From Streptomyces longispororuber (GTDB lineage: Bacteria; Actinomycetota; Actinomycetes; Streptomycetales; Streptomycetaceae), in NCBI RefSeq assembly GCF_024448165.1, contig NZ_JAMOLN010000009.1, positions 28,180 to 92,179 on the forward strand: a stretch of 64,000 nucleotides of DNA, in the 5' to 3' direction. Positions 25,266 to 34,466 of this stretch are shown in pieces (within the stretch, counting starts at the first letter, position 1; every line of letters begins with the position of its first letter). The notes under the pieces are model-generated. The model was not told the DNA's origin. It was given only the letters and a program-made list of their open reading frames with translations, and did not search any database. Made by a program: the position numbers and the translations under genes.

Positions 25266-26018
25266 TCAGACGGTGACGCCGTGCTCGCGCAGGTAGGCCA
25301 GCGGGTCCAGGTCGGAGCCGTAGGTGGGCGAGGTGCGGATCTCGAAGTGCAAGTGCGGGCCCGTGACGTTGCCGGTGGCGCCGGACAGGCCGATCTGGCT
25401 GCCCGCGCCGACGCTCTGCCCGGCGGAGACGCCGACCGAGGAGAGGTGGGCGTACTGCGAGTACTTGCCGTCGGCGTGCTTGATGACGACCTCGTTGCCG
25501 TAGCTGCCGTCCCAGCCGGCCGAGACGACGGTGCCCGCGGCGATCGACTTGATGGCGGTGCCGGTGGCGACGGTGAAGTCGGTGCCGGTGTGGTAACCGC
25601 TGGACCACATGGAGCCGTTCTGGTGGTACGGCGTGCCGACGGAGGCGTCGACGGGCTTCACGTAGGAACCGGTGGCCGTCGTGGTGCTCGCCTGGGTGGC
25701 CGTCGCGGTGGACGTGCCCGCCCCGGCCTTGAGCGTGAGCTTCGCGCCCGGCTTGATGTAGCCGGCGTCAGAGCCGATGACGCCCTTGTTGGCCTGGTAC
25801 AGCTGCTTCCAGCCGCCCTCGACGTGCTGCGCGTCGGCGATCTTCGAGAGCGTGTCACCGGCCTTGACGGTGTACGTCGTCGCGCCGGCCGTGGCGGCCT
25901 GGGCGCCGGTGGCGCCGATGAGGGGCAGGGCGAGTGCGGCCCCGCCGACCGTGGCGACGGCGGCGGCCCGGGTGGCGCGCTGGGACTTCGGACGGCGGTG
26001 CTTTCCCTTGGCGGGCAT
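25266..26018 (-). CDS. Secreted LysM + M23 peptidoglycan endopeptidase
   Basis: 250 residues from ATG 26018, with GAGAGGAAA upstream. Signal sequence with a basic start (MPAKGKHRRPKS) and hydrophobic core ending at GAQAAT. One LysM domain (YTVKAGDTLSKIADAQHVEGGWKQLYQAN, ~residues 50-100), a Thr/Ala-rich linker, then an M23 lysostaphin-like domain with zinc motifs SGYHTGTDFT and GPHLHFEIR. It should cleave cross-bridges in the wall. Its transcript begins with a c-di-AMP riboswitch, linking expression to this osmotic and growth signal. Confidence 0.95.
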   Translation of the reverse strand: MPAKGKHRRPKSQRATRAAAVATVGGAALALPLIGATGAQAATAGATTYTVKAGDTLSKIADAQHVEGGWKQLYQANKGVIGSDAGYIKPGAKLTLKAGAGTSTATATQASTTTATGSYVKPVDASVGTPYHQNGSMWSSGYHTGTDFTVATGTAIKSIAAGTVVSAGWDGSYGNEVVIKHADGKYSQYAHLSSVGVSAGQSVGAGSQIGLSGATGNVTGPHLHFEIRTSPTYGSDLDPLAYLREHGVTV

Positions 26019-26035
26019 GGCGGATTTCCTCTCCG

Positions 26036-26216
26036 TCGCCTGCGAGGTGAGCTGTCGGGTTCGGACTGGAGATGTCCGGCCGGGCCCGGTGCACGGGCTC
26101 GGCTCCACCCCGAGCCGCACTGGGGAATTCCCTCGGCGGCATGGTGCCTGTGGGTCCCCCGCTCCTGCCGTCACGGGTCGTCGTTCGGAGTCCGGGCGGC
26201 GGCAGGACTAGGCGTT
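26036..26216 (-). promoter_or_regulatory. c-di-AMP (ydaO/yuaA) riboswitch
   Basis: The leader of the M23 gene on the minus strand carries the diagnostic 3' segment TCCGAACCCGACAGCTCACC followed by TCGCAGGCG, the internal GGGGGACCCACAGGCACC and a GGGAATTCCCC element, in the order of the ydaO family. In Streptomyces this riboswitch precedes muralytic enzyme genes, including rpfA, and c-di-AMP lowers their expression. The 3' end lies about 18 nt before the start codon, right at the ribosome-binding site. Confidence 0.85.
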
Positions 26217-26532
26217 CCGTCCGGATTGATTGGTGACCGTAAAGCAGGAGGAAACGCGGCGACAAGCGCCGAATTCGCTTGTGGTGGCGCTTTCTTGATC
26301 GTCTGGGAGTTCGCTGTGTCACCCTGCGTCGACGGCGCCGCTTTACCGGCGCCATACCTTCGGGAATTCCCCGGAGAGGAATGCCCGGCGACCGCCACGG
26401 ACGGTCACCGTTATGAGCCTGCTCACGCACGTACCGGCAAACACCCTTGAACTGCGGACAGTTGACGCCGAACACCCCAAATCGGACAGATGGTTGCCTC
26501 GGAAACCCATGTCGTATCGTCGGGAGCGCGAC

Positions 26533-26553
26533 CGCCCGCGAGCAACGCGGGCG
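26533..26553 (+). promoter_or_regulatory. Hairpin in the 5' leader of the tyrosine phosphatase gene
   Basis: CGCCCGCG and CGCGGGCG arms with a 5-nt loop end about 9 nt before the GGGAGGAG ribosome-binding site. It could modulate translation or protect the mRNA end. Confidence 0.4.
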
Positions 26554-26575
26554 AACCGACCGGGAGGAGCCCCCC

Positions 26576-27376
26576 GTGACGCAGCACGCCCCGTCCACCG
26601 AGCCCGAACTCACCGGAGTGCGCAACTTCCGCGACGTGGGCGGCCTCCCGACCGTGGACGGTCGGCGCGTGCGCCAGGGAGTGCTCTTCCGCAGCGGGCA
26701 CCTCGCCCACGCCACGGACGCGGACGCGGCGTTCCTCACCGGGCTCGGACTGCACACGATCTTCGACTTCCGCAACGCGGCCGACCAGAGGCTGGAGGGC
26801 GCCGACGTGGCGCTGCCCGGCGTGCGGAACGTGAACCTGCCGCTGACCGACCCGGCCGACGGCGCCGAGTTCTGGGAGATGGTCCGCGACGGCGACATAG
26901 TGCAGCTGCGCTCCCTGCTCTCCGAGGGCCGCGCGGCGGACCGCATGATCACCTCGTACCGCACGATCATCAGCCGGCGCACCGGTGAGCACAGCCGGGT
27001 CCTGCACGCGATCGCCGAGGACAGCGTGCCCGCGCTCATGCACTGCGCGGCGGGCAAGGACCGTGCGGGCCTGTCGATCGCGGTGACGCTGCTCGCGGTC
27101 GGCGTGGAGCGCGACGCCATCGAGGCGGACTACCTGGAGTCGAACGCGAAGCACCGCCGCTACCGGGTGCACCGCAACAACAACACGGCGTCCGACGCCT
27201 ACTCCCCCGAGGTCATGGAGCTGCTCAGCCCGCTCTTCGACGCCCGCGCCGAATACCTGCACGCGGCCTTCGAGACCATCGAGCAGACCTGGGGCAGCAC
27301 CGACCGCTACCTCGCGGACGGCCTGAAGCTCAGCGCCGCCACCCGGGACCGGCTGACCGAGCGCCTCCTCGGCTGA
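26576..27376 (+). CDS. Tyrosine/serine protein phosphatase (PTP, Y_phosphatase3 family)
   Basis: 266 residues from GTG 26576 behind GGGAGGAG. N-terminal ELTGVRNFRDVGGLPTVDGRRVRQGVLFRSGHL and the P-loop MHCAAGKDRAGLS (Cys-x5-Arg) identify the PtpB/Y_phosphatase3 family, whose members remove phosphate from proteins or phosphoinositides. No membrane segment. It converges on the DUF6126 gene with 13 bp between. Confidence 0.93.
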   Translation: MTQHAPSTEPELTGVRNFRDVGGLPTVDGRRVRQGVLFRSGHLAHATDADAAFLTGLGLHTIFDFRNAADQRLEGADVALPGVRNVNLPLTDPADGAEFWEMVRDGDIVQLRSLLSEGRAADRMITSYRTIISRRTGEHSRVLHAIAEDSVPALMHCAAGKDRAGLSIAVTLLAVGVERDAIEADYLESNAKHRRYRVHRNNNTASDAYSPEVMELLSPLFDARAEYLHAAFETIEQTWGSTDRYLADGLKLSAATRDRLTERLLG

Positions 27377-27389
27377 CCGCCGGCCTGCG

Positions 27390-27575
27390 CTACTGGCCCC
27401 CGCCCAGCGTGAACAGCATGTAGATGAAGGCCGCGAGGGCGTGTCCCGCGAAGACGTAGACGAGGACGCGGACCCAGATGCCGCGCGGCAGCTTGTCCTC
27501 GATGTCGCGCCGGGCGGACCGCCCGGCCGGCTCGACGTCCCCGGTCGTGTCACTCATGTCGCTCATCTCGCTCAT
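27390..27575 (-). CDS. DUF6126 small membrane protein
   Basis: 61 residues from ATG 27575, one base after the upstream stop, with GGAGG 7 nt before it. The N-terminus repeats MSxMSDMSD; two further ATGs in that repeat are possible starts. The C-terminal half is one transmembrane helix (WVRVLVYVFAGHALAAFIYMLF). Such a small membrane protein regularly follows XRE/cupin regulators in Streptomyces next to the hopanoid cluster. Function unknown. Confidence 0.85.
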   Translation of the reverse strand: MSEMSDMSDTTGDVEPAGRSARRDIEDKLPRGIWVRVLVYVFAGHALAAFIYMLFTLGGGQ

Positions 27576-27576
27576 G

Positions 27577-28203
27577 TCAGGCCTCCCGGATCGGGCCCGC
27601 GGCCGGGCCGAGGCAGAGCGCCGCGGTCGGGCTCTGCAGCAGGGTGTGTACGAAGAGGAGCTCGGCCCCGCTCTCGTCCGCGGCGGCGATCCGGTGCGGG
27701 GTGAGCGAGTCGAAGTGGGCGCTGTCCCCCGGGTCGAGCCGGTAGGACGTGTCGCCGAGGCGCAGTCTGAGCCGTCCTTCGAGGACGTACAGCCACTCCT
27801 CGCCGGGATGCACGCGCACCATGTCGCCCTGGGAGCCGTACGGCACGTGGACCCGCAGCGCCTGCATGCCGCGGCCGGGTGACCCGGCCTGGAAGTACGT
27901 CCAGCCGCCCGCCTCGGTGGCTTCCATGGCCCGCGCCCTGACCACGGACTCGCGGTCGGCCGGGGTCTCGCCGAGCAGTTCCGAGACCGTCGTACCGTAG
28001 ATACGGGCGAGGGCGAGCAGCATCGGCAGCGAAGGCTGACGCTGGCCGGTCTCCAGGCGGGACAGGTGCGCCGGGGAGAGACCGGCGGAGCGGGCCGCGG
28101 CCTCCAGGGTGAGGGAGGCACGGCGGCGCAGGGCGCGCAGCTGGGGCGCTACGGCGGGCAGCTCCGGGGGTTCCGGAACCTCCTCCGGGAGGGCAGGGCT
28201 CAT
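27577..28203 (-). CDS. XRE-family regulator with C-terminal cupin domain
   Basis: 208 residues from ATG 28203. Helix-turn-helix RRRASLTLEAAARSAGLSPAHLSRLETGQRQPSL, then a cupin (MVRVHPGEEWLYVLEGRLRLRLGDTSYRLDPGDSAHFDS) that probably senses a small ligand. It is coupled to the DUF6126 gene. The upstream 95 bp contain overlapping GGCAAA/TTTGCC inverted repeats suited to autoregulation, and the hopanoid aminotransferase gene begins its end just beyond, so the regulator may also influence the neighbouring operon. Confidence 0.92.
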   Translation of the reverse strand: MSPALPEEVPEPPELPAVAPQLRALRRRASLTLEAAARSAGLSPAHLSRLETGQRQPSLPMLLALARIYGTTVSELLGETPADRESVVRARAMEATEAGGWTYFQAGSPGRGMQALRVHVPYGSQGDMVRVHPGEEWLYVLEGRLRLRLGDTSYRLDPGDSAHFDSLTPHRIAAADESGAELLFVHTLLQSPTAALCLGPAAGPIREA

Positions 28204-28234
28204 GCTCTCGATTCAGCCAGAACCCTGCCCCAGC

Positions 28235-28260
28235 GGCAAATTCTTTGCCTCAGAGGCAAA
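28235..28260. promoter_or_regulatory. Overlapping palindromes, probable XRE/cupin operator
   Basis: GGCAAA-TTC-TTTGCC (28235-28249) shares its right half with TTTGCCT-CAG-AGGCAAA (28244-28260). Three half-sites 32-57 bp before the regulator start are consistent with cooperative binding and autoregulation. Confidence 0.6.
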
Positions 28261-28298
28261 CCGCCCTCATCGTCGCCTCTTCGGCGCCTCTTCGTCGC

Positions 28299-29684
28299 TC
28301 AGCGGTTGGCCACCGCCTGCTTGATCAGCGTCTTGCTGAAGTCCCACATGAGCCCGCCACCGCTGTGCGCGTCGTCCATGACGGCGGTGAACGCCTCCAC
28401 GAATCGTTCCACATCGGCCTCGTCCACGACCAGCGGCGGGATCAGCTTGATCACTTCGAGGTGATCGCCGGAGACCTGCGTGAGGATCCGGTGCTTCTGC
28501 AGCAGCGGCACGACGACCATCTGCGCGAACAGGCCCTTGCGCGCGGCCTGCAGCATCGTCCAACGGCTGCGCAGCTTCAGGGACCTGGGCCTGCCGAACT
28601 CGATGCCGATCATCAGGCCGCGGCCGCGCACGTCGCTGAGCAGCTCGTAGCGGTCGACGAGCGCGGCGAGCCGGGACCGCAGGAGGCCGCCCATGGCGCG
28701 GGCGTTCGCGACGGTCTGCTCGTCCTCCATGACCGACAGGACGGCGAGCCCGGCGGCCATGGCCTGCGCGTTGGACCCGAAGCTCGCCGAGTGCACGAGG
28801 ACCCGGTCCATGGACGAGTAGACCTTCTTGAAGATCCAGTCCTTGCCGAGCGTGGCGCCCACCGGTACGTAGCCGCCCGACAGCGCCTTCGCCACGCACA
28901 CGAGGTCCGGTTCGACGCCGTCCTCGTGCTGGTACGCGTAGAAGTCGCCGGTGCGGCCGAGCCCGGTCTGCACCTCGTCGGCGATGAGCAGCGCCTTGTG
29001 CTTGTGCAGGAGTTCCTGCGCGGCCCGCAGGTAGCCGGGCGGCGCCTCGTGCACGCCCTTGCCCTGGATCGGCTCGACGATCAGACCGGCGACGTCGCCC
29101 TTCTTCAACTCCCTTGCCAGGGCGTCGAGATCGCCGAGCGGGACGGCGGTGTCGGGCAGCAGCGGGGCGAAGCCGTCGCGGAACCCGTCCTCGCCGTTGA
29201 CCGACAGTGATCCGGTGGTCAGGCCGTGGAAGGCGTGCACGCAGTACAGGACCCGCGGCTTCCCGGTCGCGTACCGCGCGAACTTCAGCGCCGTCTCCAC
29301 GGCCTCCGTCCCGCTGTTGCCGAAGAACACCCGGTCCAGGTGCGGGCTGTGCGCGATCAGCTTCTCGGCGAGCAGGCCCGGCAGCGGCTGGCAGTCGAAC
29401 CGGGTCAGGTCGGCGAGCGAGGCGTCGAGGACGTCGTGCAGCGCCTTGCGCACGACCGGGTGGTGACGGCCCAGGCCCATGACGCCGAAACCGGCGAGCA
29501 TGTCGAGGTAGTCGTTGCCGTCCGCGTCCCAGAAGTGCGCGCCCTCGGCCCGCTCGTAGACCTTGTCGAAGCCGATGGTGTGGAGCATCTTCGGCAGCTG
29601 GTGGTTGAGGTACCTGGCGTGCAGCTCGTACCGTTCGGCGCCGCGCTCGGCCAGCAGCGTGCCGAGGTCGAACTCCTTGCTCAT
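28299..29684 (-). CDS. PLP aminotransferase of the hopanoid operon (HpnO-like)
   Basis: 461 residues; ATG 29684 overlaps the dxs stop (ATGA). Class III aminotransferase motifs: GHxxxD-like region [20 protein letters not shown] site [33 protein letters not shown], and the PLP Lys in [15 protein letters not shown]. In hopanoid clusters this enzyme converts a ribosylhopane-derived aldehyde to 35-aminobacteriohopanetriol. It is the last gene of the operon and lies 95 bp from the XRE/cupin gene. Confidence 0.88.
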   Translation of the reverse strand: MSKEFDLGTLLAERGAERYELHARYLNHQLPKMLHTIGFDKVYERAEGAHFWDADGNDYLDMLAGFGVMGLGRHHPVVRKALHDVLDASLADLTRFDCQPLPGLLAEKLIAHSPHLDRVFFGNSGTEAVETALKFARYATGKPRVLYCVHAFHGLTTGSLSVNGEDGFRDGFAPLLPDTAVPLGDLDALARELKKGDVAGLIVEPIQGKGVHEAPPGYLRAAQELLHKHKALLIADEVQTGLGRTGDFYAYQHEDGVEPDLVCVAKALSGGYVPVGATLGKDWIFKKVYSSMDRVLVHSASFGSNAQAMAAGLAVLSVMEDEQTVANARAMGGLLRSRLAALVDRYELLSDVRGRGLMIGIEFGRPRSLKLRSRWTMLQAARKGLFAQMVVVPLLQKHRILTQVSGDHLEVIKLIPPLVVDEADVERFVEAFTAVMDDAHSGGGLMWDFSKTLIKQAVANR

Positions 29685-31570
29685 GCGTCGTTCTCCTTGC
29701 CGGCCCTGCGGCCGAGACTCGTACCGATCCGCCCCGCGATCTCGACGGGCGTCAGACCGATGTCGGCGAGCACCTCGCTCCGTTTCGCGTGCGCCAGGAA
29801 CTGCTCCGGGATGCCGAACCGCCGTACGGGGACGTCGACGTCGGTCTCCCCGAGGGCGAGTGCGACCGCCGAACCGACGCCTGCCGCCTTGCTGTTGTCC
29901 TCGACCACGGCGACGAGGTCGTGCGCGGCGGCCAGCGGCGCGAGGTCCGGGTCGACCGGCTTGACCCAGCGCGGGTCCACGACCGTGCAGCCGATGCCGC
30001 GCGCCGCGAGCAGCTCGGCCGTCTGCAGACAGACCGGGGCCATCACGCCGACGGACACCAGCAGCACCCGCGGATCCTCCGCCCGGTGCAGCACGTCCAT
30101 GCCGCCCACCCGGTCCACCGCCGGGATCGCGGGGCCGACCGACTCCTTCGGGAACCGCAGCATGGTCGGCGCGTCGTCCACGGCGACGGCCTCACGGAGC
30201 TGGGCGCGCAGCTGGTCGGCGTCGCGCGGCGCGGCGATCCTGAGGCCCGGCACCACCTGGAGCACCGACATGTCCCACATGCCGTTGTGCGAGGCGCCGT
30301 CGACGCCGGTCACCCCGGCCCGGTCGAGCACGAACGTCACCCCGCAGCGGTGCAGCGCGACGTCCATGAGGAGTTGGTCGAAGGCCCGGTTGAGGAAGGT
30401 CGCGTAGACGGCGACCACGGGATGCAGCCCGCCGGTCGCGAGGCCGGCGGCCGAGACGGCGGCGTGCTGTTCCGCGATGCCGACGTCCCACACCCGGTCC
30501 GGGAACTCCTCGGCGAACCGGGTGAGGCCCACCGGGTGCAGCATGGCGGCCGTGATCGCGACGACGTCCTCCCGCTCCCGCCCGATCGCCGCGATCTCGT
30601 CGCCGAACACCGAGGTCCAGGACGGCCCGTTGGACGGCGCGAGCGGCTCGCAGGTGAGCGGGTCCATCACGCCGACGGTGTGGAACCGGTCAGCCTCGTC
30701 GGCGAGCGCGGGTTCGTAGCCGCGCCCCTTCTCGGTCAGACAGTGCACGAGCACCGGCCCGTGGAAGCGCTTCGCGCGCCGCAGCGCCGACTCGACGGCT
30801 CCCACGTCGTGCCCGTCGATCGGCCCCACGTACTTCAGGCCCAGGTCCTCGAACATGCCCTGCGGCGCGAACGCGTCCTTGAAGCCCTTCTTCGCGCCGT
30901 GCAGCGACTCGTACACGGTGTGCCCGACGACCGGGGTCCGCAGCAGCACGTCCTTGCCCCAGGCCAGCACCTTCTCGTACGAGTCGGTGGTCCTGAGGGT
31001 CGCCAGGTGGTTGGCGAGGCCGCCGATGGTCGGCGCGTACGAGCGCTCGTTGTCGTTGACCACGATGATCAGCGGCCGGTCCTTGGCGGCCGCGATGTTG
31101 TTCAGCGCCTCCCACGCCATGCCGCCGGTCAGCGCCCCGTCGCCGATGACGGCGACGACGTGGCCGCGCTCCCCCTGCACCTGCCGCGCCTTGGCGAGGC
31201 CGTCGGCCCAGCCGAGCGCCGTCGAGGCGTGCGAGTTCTCGACGATGTCGTGCTCGGACTCCTCGCGGGACGGATAGCCCGACAGGCCGCCCTTCCCGCG
31301 CAGCTTGCTGAAGTCCTGACGGCCAGTCAGCAGCTTGTGCACGTAGCTCTGGTGGCCGGTGTCCCAGACGAGCCGGTCCACCGGTGACTCGAAGACCCGG
31401 TGCAGTGCGATGGAGAGCTCCACCACCCCCAGGTTCGGTCCGAGATGACCGCCGGTCCTCGCCACCGCATGGATCAGGAACTCCCTGATCTCCGCGGCCA
31501 GTTCGTCGAGCTCCTCCTCGCTCAGCGCTTTCAGGTCGCGCGGCCCCCGGATGGTTTCCAGAATCGTCAC
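29681..31570 (-). CDS. dxs: 1-deoxy-D-xylulose-5-phosphate synthase
   Basis: 629 residues from GTG 31570. ThDP motif [17 protein letters not shown], pyrimidine-domain VTAITAAM-like region and [13 protein letters not shown], and the catalytic-loop [15 protein letters not shown] are all present at full length. It condenses pyruvate and glyceraldehyde-3-phosphate, the entry to the MEP isoprenoid pathway. Its place in the hopanoid operon, next to ispG, suggests it is a dedicated copy boosting precursor supply; Streptomyces usually has another dxs elsewhere. Confidence 0.95.
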   Translation of the reverse strand: MTILETIRGPRDLKALSEEELDELAAEIREFLIHAVARTGGHLGPNLGVVELSIALHRVFESPVDRLVWDTGHQSYVHKLLTGRQDFSKLRGKGGLSGYPSREESEHDIVENSHASTALGWADGLAKARQVQGERGHVVAVIGDGALTGGMAWEALNNIAAAKDRPLIIVVNDNERSYAPTIGGLANHLATLRTTDSYEKVLAWGKDVLLRTPVVGHTVYESLHGAKKGFKDAFAPQGMFEDLGLKYVGPIDGHDVGAVESALRRAKRFHGPVLVHCLTEKGRGYEPALADEADRFHTVGVMDPLTCEPLAPSNGPSWTSVFGDEIAAIGREREDVVAITAAMLHPVGLTRFAEEFPDRVWDVGIAEQHAAVSAAGLATGGLHPVVAVYATFLNRAFDQLLMDVALHRCGVTFVLDRAGVTGVDGASHNGMWDMSVLQVVPGLRIAAPRDADQLRAQLREAVAVDDAPTMLRFPKESVGPAIPAVDRVGGMDVLHRAEDPRVLLVSVGVMAPVCLQTAELLAARGIGCTVVDPRWVKPVDPDLAPLAAAHDLVAVVEDNSKAAGVGSAVALALGETDVDVPVRRFGIPEQFLAHAKRSEVLADIGLTPVEIAGRIGTSLGRRAGKENDA

Positions 31571-31603
31571 GCTCGAGCCCCCTTCCCGTCCGTCCTCAAG
31601 AAC

Positions 31604-32770
31604 TCAGCTCACGGTGACGTCGGGCGGGCCCGACGCGACGCCGTCCTGCTCCATCTGCTCGGCGATCTTCATCGCCTCCTCGATGAGCGTCTCCACGATC
31701 TTCGACTCGGGCACGGTCTTGACGACCTCGCCCTTCACGAAGATCTGCCCCTTGCCGTTCCCCGACGCGACGCCGAGGTCCGCCTCGCGCGCCTCGCCCG
31801 GACCGTTCACCACGCACCCCATGACGGCCACCCGCAGCGGCACCTCCATGCCGTCGAGCCCGGCGGTCACCTCGTCGGCGAGCTTGTACACGTCGACCTG
31901 GGCCCGTCCGCACGACGGACAGGACACGATCTCCAGCCGCCGCTGCCGCAGCCCGAGCGACTCCAGGATCTGGATGCCGACCTTGCACTCCTCGGCGGGC
32001 GGCGCCGACAGCGAGACGCGGATGGTGTCGCCGATGCCCTCGGCCAGCAGCGCCCCGAAGGCGACGGCCGACTTGATGGTCCCCTGGAACGCGGGACCGG
32101 CCTCCGTGACCCCCAGGTGCAGCGGATAGTCGCAGGCGGCGGCGAGCTGCCGGTAGGCGTTCACCATCACCACGGGGTCGTTGTGCTTGACCGAGATCTT
32201 GATGTCGCGGAAGCCGTGCTCCTCGAACAGCGACGCCTCCCACAACGCCGACTCGACGAGCGCCTCCGGGGTCGCCTTCCCGTACTTCTGGAGCAGCCGC
32301 CGGTCCAGCGAGCCGGCGTTGACGCCGATCCGGATGGGGGTGCCCGCTTCGGACGCGGCCCGCGCGATCTGCTTCACCTGGTCGTCGAACTTCTTGATGT
32401 TGCCCGGGTTCACCCGGACCGCCGCGCACCCGGCGTCGATCGCGGCGAAGACGTACTTCGGCTGGAAGTGGATGTCGGCGATGACCGGGATCTGCGACTT
32501 GCGCGCGATGGTCGCGAGCGCGTCCGCGTCGTCCTGCGTGGGGCACGCCACCCGCACGATCTGACAGCCGGAGGCGGTCAGTTCGGCGATCTGCTGCAGC
32601 GTGGCCCCGATGTCCGAGGTCCGTGTCGTCGTCATCGACTGCACGGACACCGGTGCGCCGCCTCCCACGGCCACCGGTCCGACCTGGATCTGACGGCTGA
32701 CCCGCCGCTCTGCGATCGGTCGGACCGGTACCTCGGGGAGGCCCAGTGAGACGGGCTCTCCGGAACTCAT
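31604..32770 (-). CDS. ispG: (E)-4-hydroxy-3-methylbut-2-enyl-diphosphate synthase
   Basis: 388 residues from ATG 32770. IspG/GcpE hallmarks: [14 protein letters not shown] at the N-terminus, GVNAGSLD in the barrel, and the 4Fe-4S cysteines in SCPSCGR and [11 protein letters not shown]. It makes HMBPP from MEcPP in the MEP pathway. The start is only 7 bp after the hpnH stop and 33 bp precede dxs, so it is within the hopanoid transcript. Confidence 0.95.
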   Translation of the reverse strand: MSSGEPVSLGLPEVPVRPIAERRVSRQIQVGPVAVGGGAPVSVQSMTTTRTSDIGATLQQIAELTASGCQIVRVACPTQDDADALATIARKSQIPVIADIHFQPKYVFAAIDAGCAAVRVNPGNIKKFDDQVKQIARAASEAGTPIRIGVNAGSLDRRLLQKYGKATPEALVESALWEASLFEEHGFRDIKISVKHNDPVVMVNAYRQLAAACDYPLHLGVTEAGPAFQGTIKSAVAFGALLAEGIGDTIRVSLSAPPAEECKVGIQILESLGLRQRRLEIVSCPSCGRAQVDVYKLADEVTAGLDGMEVPLRVAVMGCVVNGPGEAREADLGVASGNGKGQIFVKGEVVKTVPESKIVETLIEEAMKIAEQMEQDGVASGPPDVTVS

Positions 32771-32777
32771 GACGTGG

Positions 32778-33800
32778 TCACCCGCGATTCGACGCGACGG
32801 TCTCGGTCATGGCCCGCAGCGACTCCTTGAGCGAGCCCATGGTGGCGAGGACGGCGGTCGGCTCGTAGCCGCAGTGCGCCATGCAGTTGGCGCAGCGCGG
32901 GTCCTTGCCGCGGCCGTACGCGTCCCAGTCGGTCTTCTCGATGAGCTCCTTGTACGTGGTCACGTACCCGTCGCTCATCAGGTAGCAGGGCTTCTGCCAG
33001 CCGAACAGGGAGTAGTTCGGGATGGCCCACGCCGTGCACGGGAAGTCGACCTTGCCCTCGAGGAAGTCGAGGAACAGCGGCGAGTGGTTGAGCCGCCAGC
33101 GCCGCCGGTTGCCGCCCGCGAATGCCTTCTTGAACAGCTCGCGCGTCTGCGTGACGCCGAGGAAGTGCTCCTGGTCGGGAGCCTTCTCGTAGGCGTACGC
33201 GGGCGAGATCATCATCTCGTCGACCGCGAGGTCGTCGTTGAGGTAGTTGAGCACCTCGATGATGTTCTGCGGGGTGTCCGTGTTGAAGAAGGTCGAGTTC
33301 GTGGTGACCCGGAAGCCGCGCCGCTTGGCCTCCTTGATCGCCTCGACCGCCTCGTCGAAGACGCCTTCCTTGGCGACGGACTCGTCGTGCCGCTCCCGCA
33401 TGCCGTCGATGTGCACGGTGAAGGCGAAGTACGGGGACGGCTTGAACTTGTCCAGCTTCTTGCGCAGCAGCATCGCGTTGGTGCAGAGGAAGACGTACTT
33501 CTTCCTGGCCACCAACTGCCGCACGATCTCGTCGATCTGAGGGTGCATCAGCGGCTCGCCGCCGGCGATGGACACCATCGGCGCGCCGGACTCGAGGACG
33601 GCGCCGACGGCCTGCGCGACGGGCATGCGCTGCTTGAGCACCCCGGCCGGGTGCTGGATCTTTCCGCAGCCTTCGCACTTCAGGTTGCAGGCGAAGAGCG
33701 GCTCGAGTTCGACAATGAGCGGAAACTTGTCCCGCTTGCGGATCTTCTGTTCGGCGAGATATGTCGCAACCTTGATGGACTGACGCAGCGGCATGGCCAT
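32778..33800 (-). CDS. hpnH: Adenosylhopane synthase, radical SAM
   Basis: 340 residues from ATG 33800. Radical-SAM cysteines C38, C42 and C45 in [15 protein letters not shown] glycine-rich SAM region, and a C-terminal SPASM-like tail with CTAWAIPNY and [13 protein letters not shown]. HpnH joins a 5'-deoxyadenosyl group to diploptene, the first step of the C35 hopanoid side chain. Six bp separate it from hpnG. Confidence 0.95.
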   Translation of the reverse strand: MAMPLRQSIKVATYLAEQKIRKRDKFPLIVELEPLFACNLKCEGCGKIQHPAGVLKQRMPVAQAVGAVLESGAPMVSIAGGEPLMHPQIDEIVRQLVARKKYVFLCTNAMLLRKKLDKFKPSPYFAFTVHIDGMRERHDESVAKEGVFDEAVEAIKEAKRRGFRVTTNSTFFNTDTPQNIIEVLNYLNDDLAVDEMMISPAYAYEKAPDQEHFLGVTQTRELFKKAFAGGNRRRWRLNHSPLFLDFLEGKVDFPCTAWAIPNYSLFGWQKPCYLMSDGYVTTYKELIEKTDWDAYGRGKDPRCANCMAHCGYEPTAVLATMGSLKESLRAMTETVASNRG

Positions 33801-33806
33801 CTGGGC

Positions 33807-34466
33807 TCACCTCCGAGGGAGCAGCAAAGAACGGTGCCATTCGAAAAAAGCGGGAAGGACGGCACGAAGGACACGGAAAGCCGATAGTCCACCGCGAAAC
33901 GTGCCGATCCGGACGAGTTCATGTTCTGGAGCGTCCACGACCACCCGGACGGCCGCAACAGGACGGCCCTCCTGCGCGGCGGCCGTGCGCAGCGTGGCCG
34001 CCGACTCCATGTCGACCGCGATCGCGCCGGTCGCGAGCAGGTCACCGCGCTCGTGACCGCGCACGACGTGGTCGGAACCGGTGAGCGGGCCGGTGTGCAC
34101 GGTTCTCCCGGGCACGGCCTTGACCAGCTCCTTGACCAGGAGTTCCGTACCGGCGCACGGCGTGCTCCCGTGCGCGTCGCGGGTCTCCTCGGCCACGACC
34201 AGGTCACCGGGGTGCATGCCGGGCGCGAGCCCGGCGCAGAACCCGGTGGCGAGCACGGCGGCGTCGCTGAGCGCGGCGTCGCCGAGGGCGCGCGTCATGG
34301 CCCGTTCGGCGGCCCTGGGACCCATGCCCGTACGGAGCAGGGTCACCGGGGTCCGCGCACCGGCACGGCTGCCGGTGCGCAGGGCGACGTGCTCGATGCC
34401 CAGCGCGCAGGCGACGAGCAGCGGCGCGGTCTCCGGCGGGCGCGGGCCCGCCGGGTTGCCGGTCAT
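33807..34466 (-). CDS. hpnG: Hopanoid nucleosidase/phosphorylase
   Basis: 219 residues; ATG 34466 overlaps the shc stop by one base (TGATG). It has the purine-nucleoside-phosphorylase-like fold: RTGMGPRAAERAMTRAL, VLATGFCAGLAPGMHPGDLVVAEET and the ribose-binding AVDMESAATLRTAA. HpnG removes adenine from adenosylhopane to give ribosylhopane. A long open frame reaching to 36341 is antiparallel-shifted sequence over shc and is not real. Confidence 0.92.
   Translation of the reverse strand: MTGNPAGPRPPETAPLLVACALGIEHVALRTGSRAGARTPVTLLRTGMGPRAAERAMTRALGDAALSDAAVLATGFCAGLAPGMHPGDLVVAEETRDAHGSTPCAGTELLVKELVKAVPGRTVHTGPLTGSDHVVRGHERGDLLATGAIAVDMESAATLRTAAAQEGRPVAAVRVVVDAPEHELVRIGTFRGGLSAFRVLRAVLPAFFEWHRSLLLPRR

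Larger units (their letters stand above)
26019..26575. other. 557-bp divergent intergenic region
   Basis: Its M23-proximal third is the c-di-AMP riboswitch. A 14-bp palindrome AACTG-CGGA-CAGTT is at 26450-26463, and a perfect 8-bp-stem hairpin is at 26533-26553, just before the phosphatase ribosome-binding site. The stretch 26220-26440 is less GC-rich than the surroundings and shows no convincing ORF; promoters of both divergent genes should lie here. Confidence 0.7.

Noticed and set aside
26171..26398. 75-codon minus-strand ORF in the M23 upstream region
   Set aside because: Overlaps the riboswitch, lacks a ribosome-binding site and any recognisable motif.
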